Notes under the pieces: model-generated
Databases searched by the model: none
What the model was told of the DNA's origin: nothing
The model's input: only the letters and a program-made list of their open reading frames with translations
In this document: positions 5,665-5,686 of the stretch, piece after piece
Position numbering within the stretch: the first letter of the stretch is position 1
Layout: the number at the start of each line of letters is the position of its first letter
DNA from: Cyanobium sp. NIES-981
GTDB lineage: Bacteria > Cyanobacteriota > Cyanobacteriia > PCC-6307 > Cyanobiaceae
Assembly (NCBI GenBank): GCA_945907085.1
Contig: CAMDSS010000137.1
Location: 1-5,686, forward strand
Direction: 5' to 3'
DNA: 5,686 nucleotides
Translations under genes and position numbers: made by a program

Positions 5665-5686
5665 GTGACCGGTCGAAATCCAAATC

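Noticed and set aside
5627..5683. N-terminal extension of serA from TTG at 5683
   Set aside because: The 19 added residues (Ser/Pro/His-rich) do not fit the family, whose members start at MTKVLVSDPI, and they would cover the likely promoter.
1..5686. A novel multi-gene system, mobile element, CRISPR array or RNA gene
   Set aside because: All but one or two genes are recognisable core functions with intact key residues. I saw no repeat-spacer arrays, transposase motifs, terminal inverted repeats or tRNA-like cloverleaf.

Overview
The window looks like chromosomal core DNA from a GC-rich picocyanobacterium of the Synechococcus/Cyanobium type. This rests on a photosystem II cytochrome c550 (PsbV), a plant-type [2Fe-2S] ferredoxin (PetF), strong G/C preference at third codon positions, short intergenic gaps and almost no Shine-Dalgarno sequences. 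The genus is an inference; no taxonomic marker was searched.

Layout from left to right. Positions 1-383 (minus) hold the N-terminal part of an exported protein, tentatively SpoIID/LytB-like, that runs off the left edge. Diverging from it is rnz (448-1395, plus), the tRNA 3'-processing enzyme RNase Z. A 120-bp gap follows, then psbV (1516-2043, plus), which ends in a strong intrinsic terminator at 2099-2126. Everything further right is on the minus strand and converges on psbV. Reading from the right edge, the order is serA (5626-4040), prmA (4040-3138, sharing one base with serA), petF (2995-2696) and an unrecognised 140-residue protein (2631-2209). No gene-free stretch exceeds 300 bases; the longest are 2044-2208 and 2996-3137.

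How the genes relate. serA (first step of serine synthesis) and prmA (methylation of ribosomal protein L11) are probably one transcript with coupled translation. petF probably has its own promoter, a stem-loop at the very 5' end of its mRNA, and its own terminator. That terminator has a UUCG loop, and its U-tract ends one base before the ATG of the unrecognised gene. So either that gene is made by read-through of the petF terminator, or it starts elsewhere. psbV and petF encode two soluble carriers of photosynthetic electron transfer, but nothing here shows they are co-regulated beyond a similar pyrimidine-rich leader next to the ATG.

No defence system, mobile element, CRISPR array or RNA gene is visible. 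Most of the window is ordinary core genome. The parts worth a second look are the petF / unrecognised-gene junction, the petF leader hairpin, the unrecognised protein with its repeated PCCRL motif, and the shared CTTTTC-ATG-GC start context of three genes.
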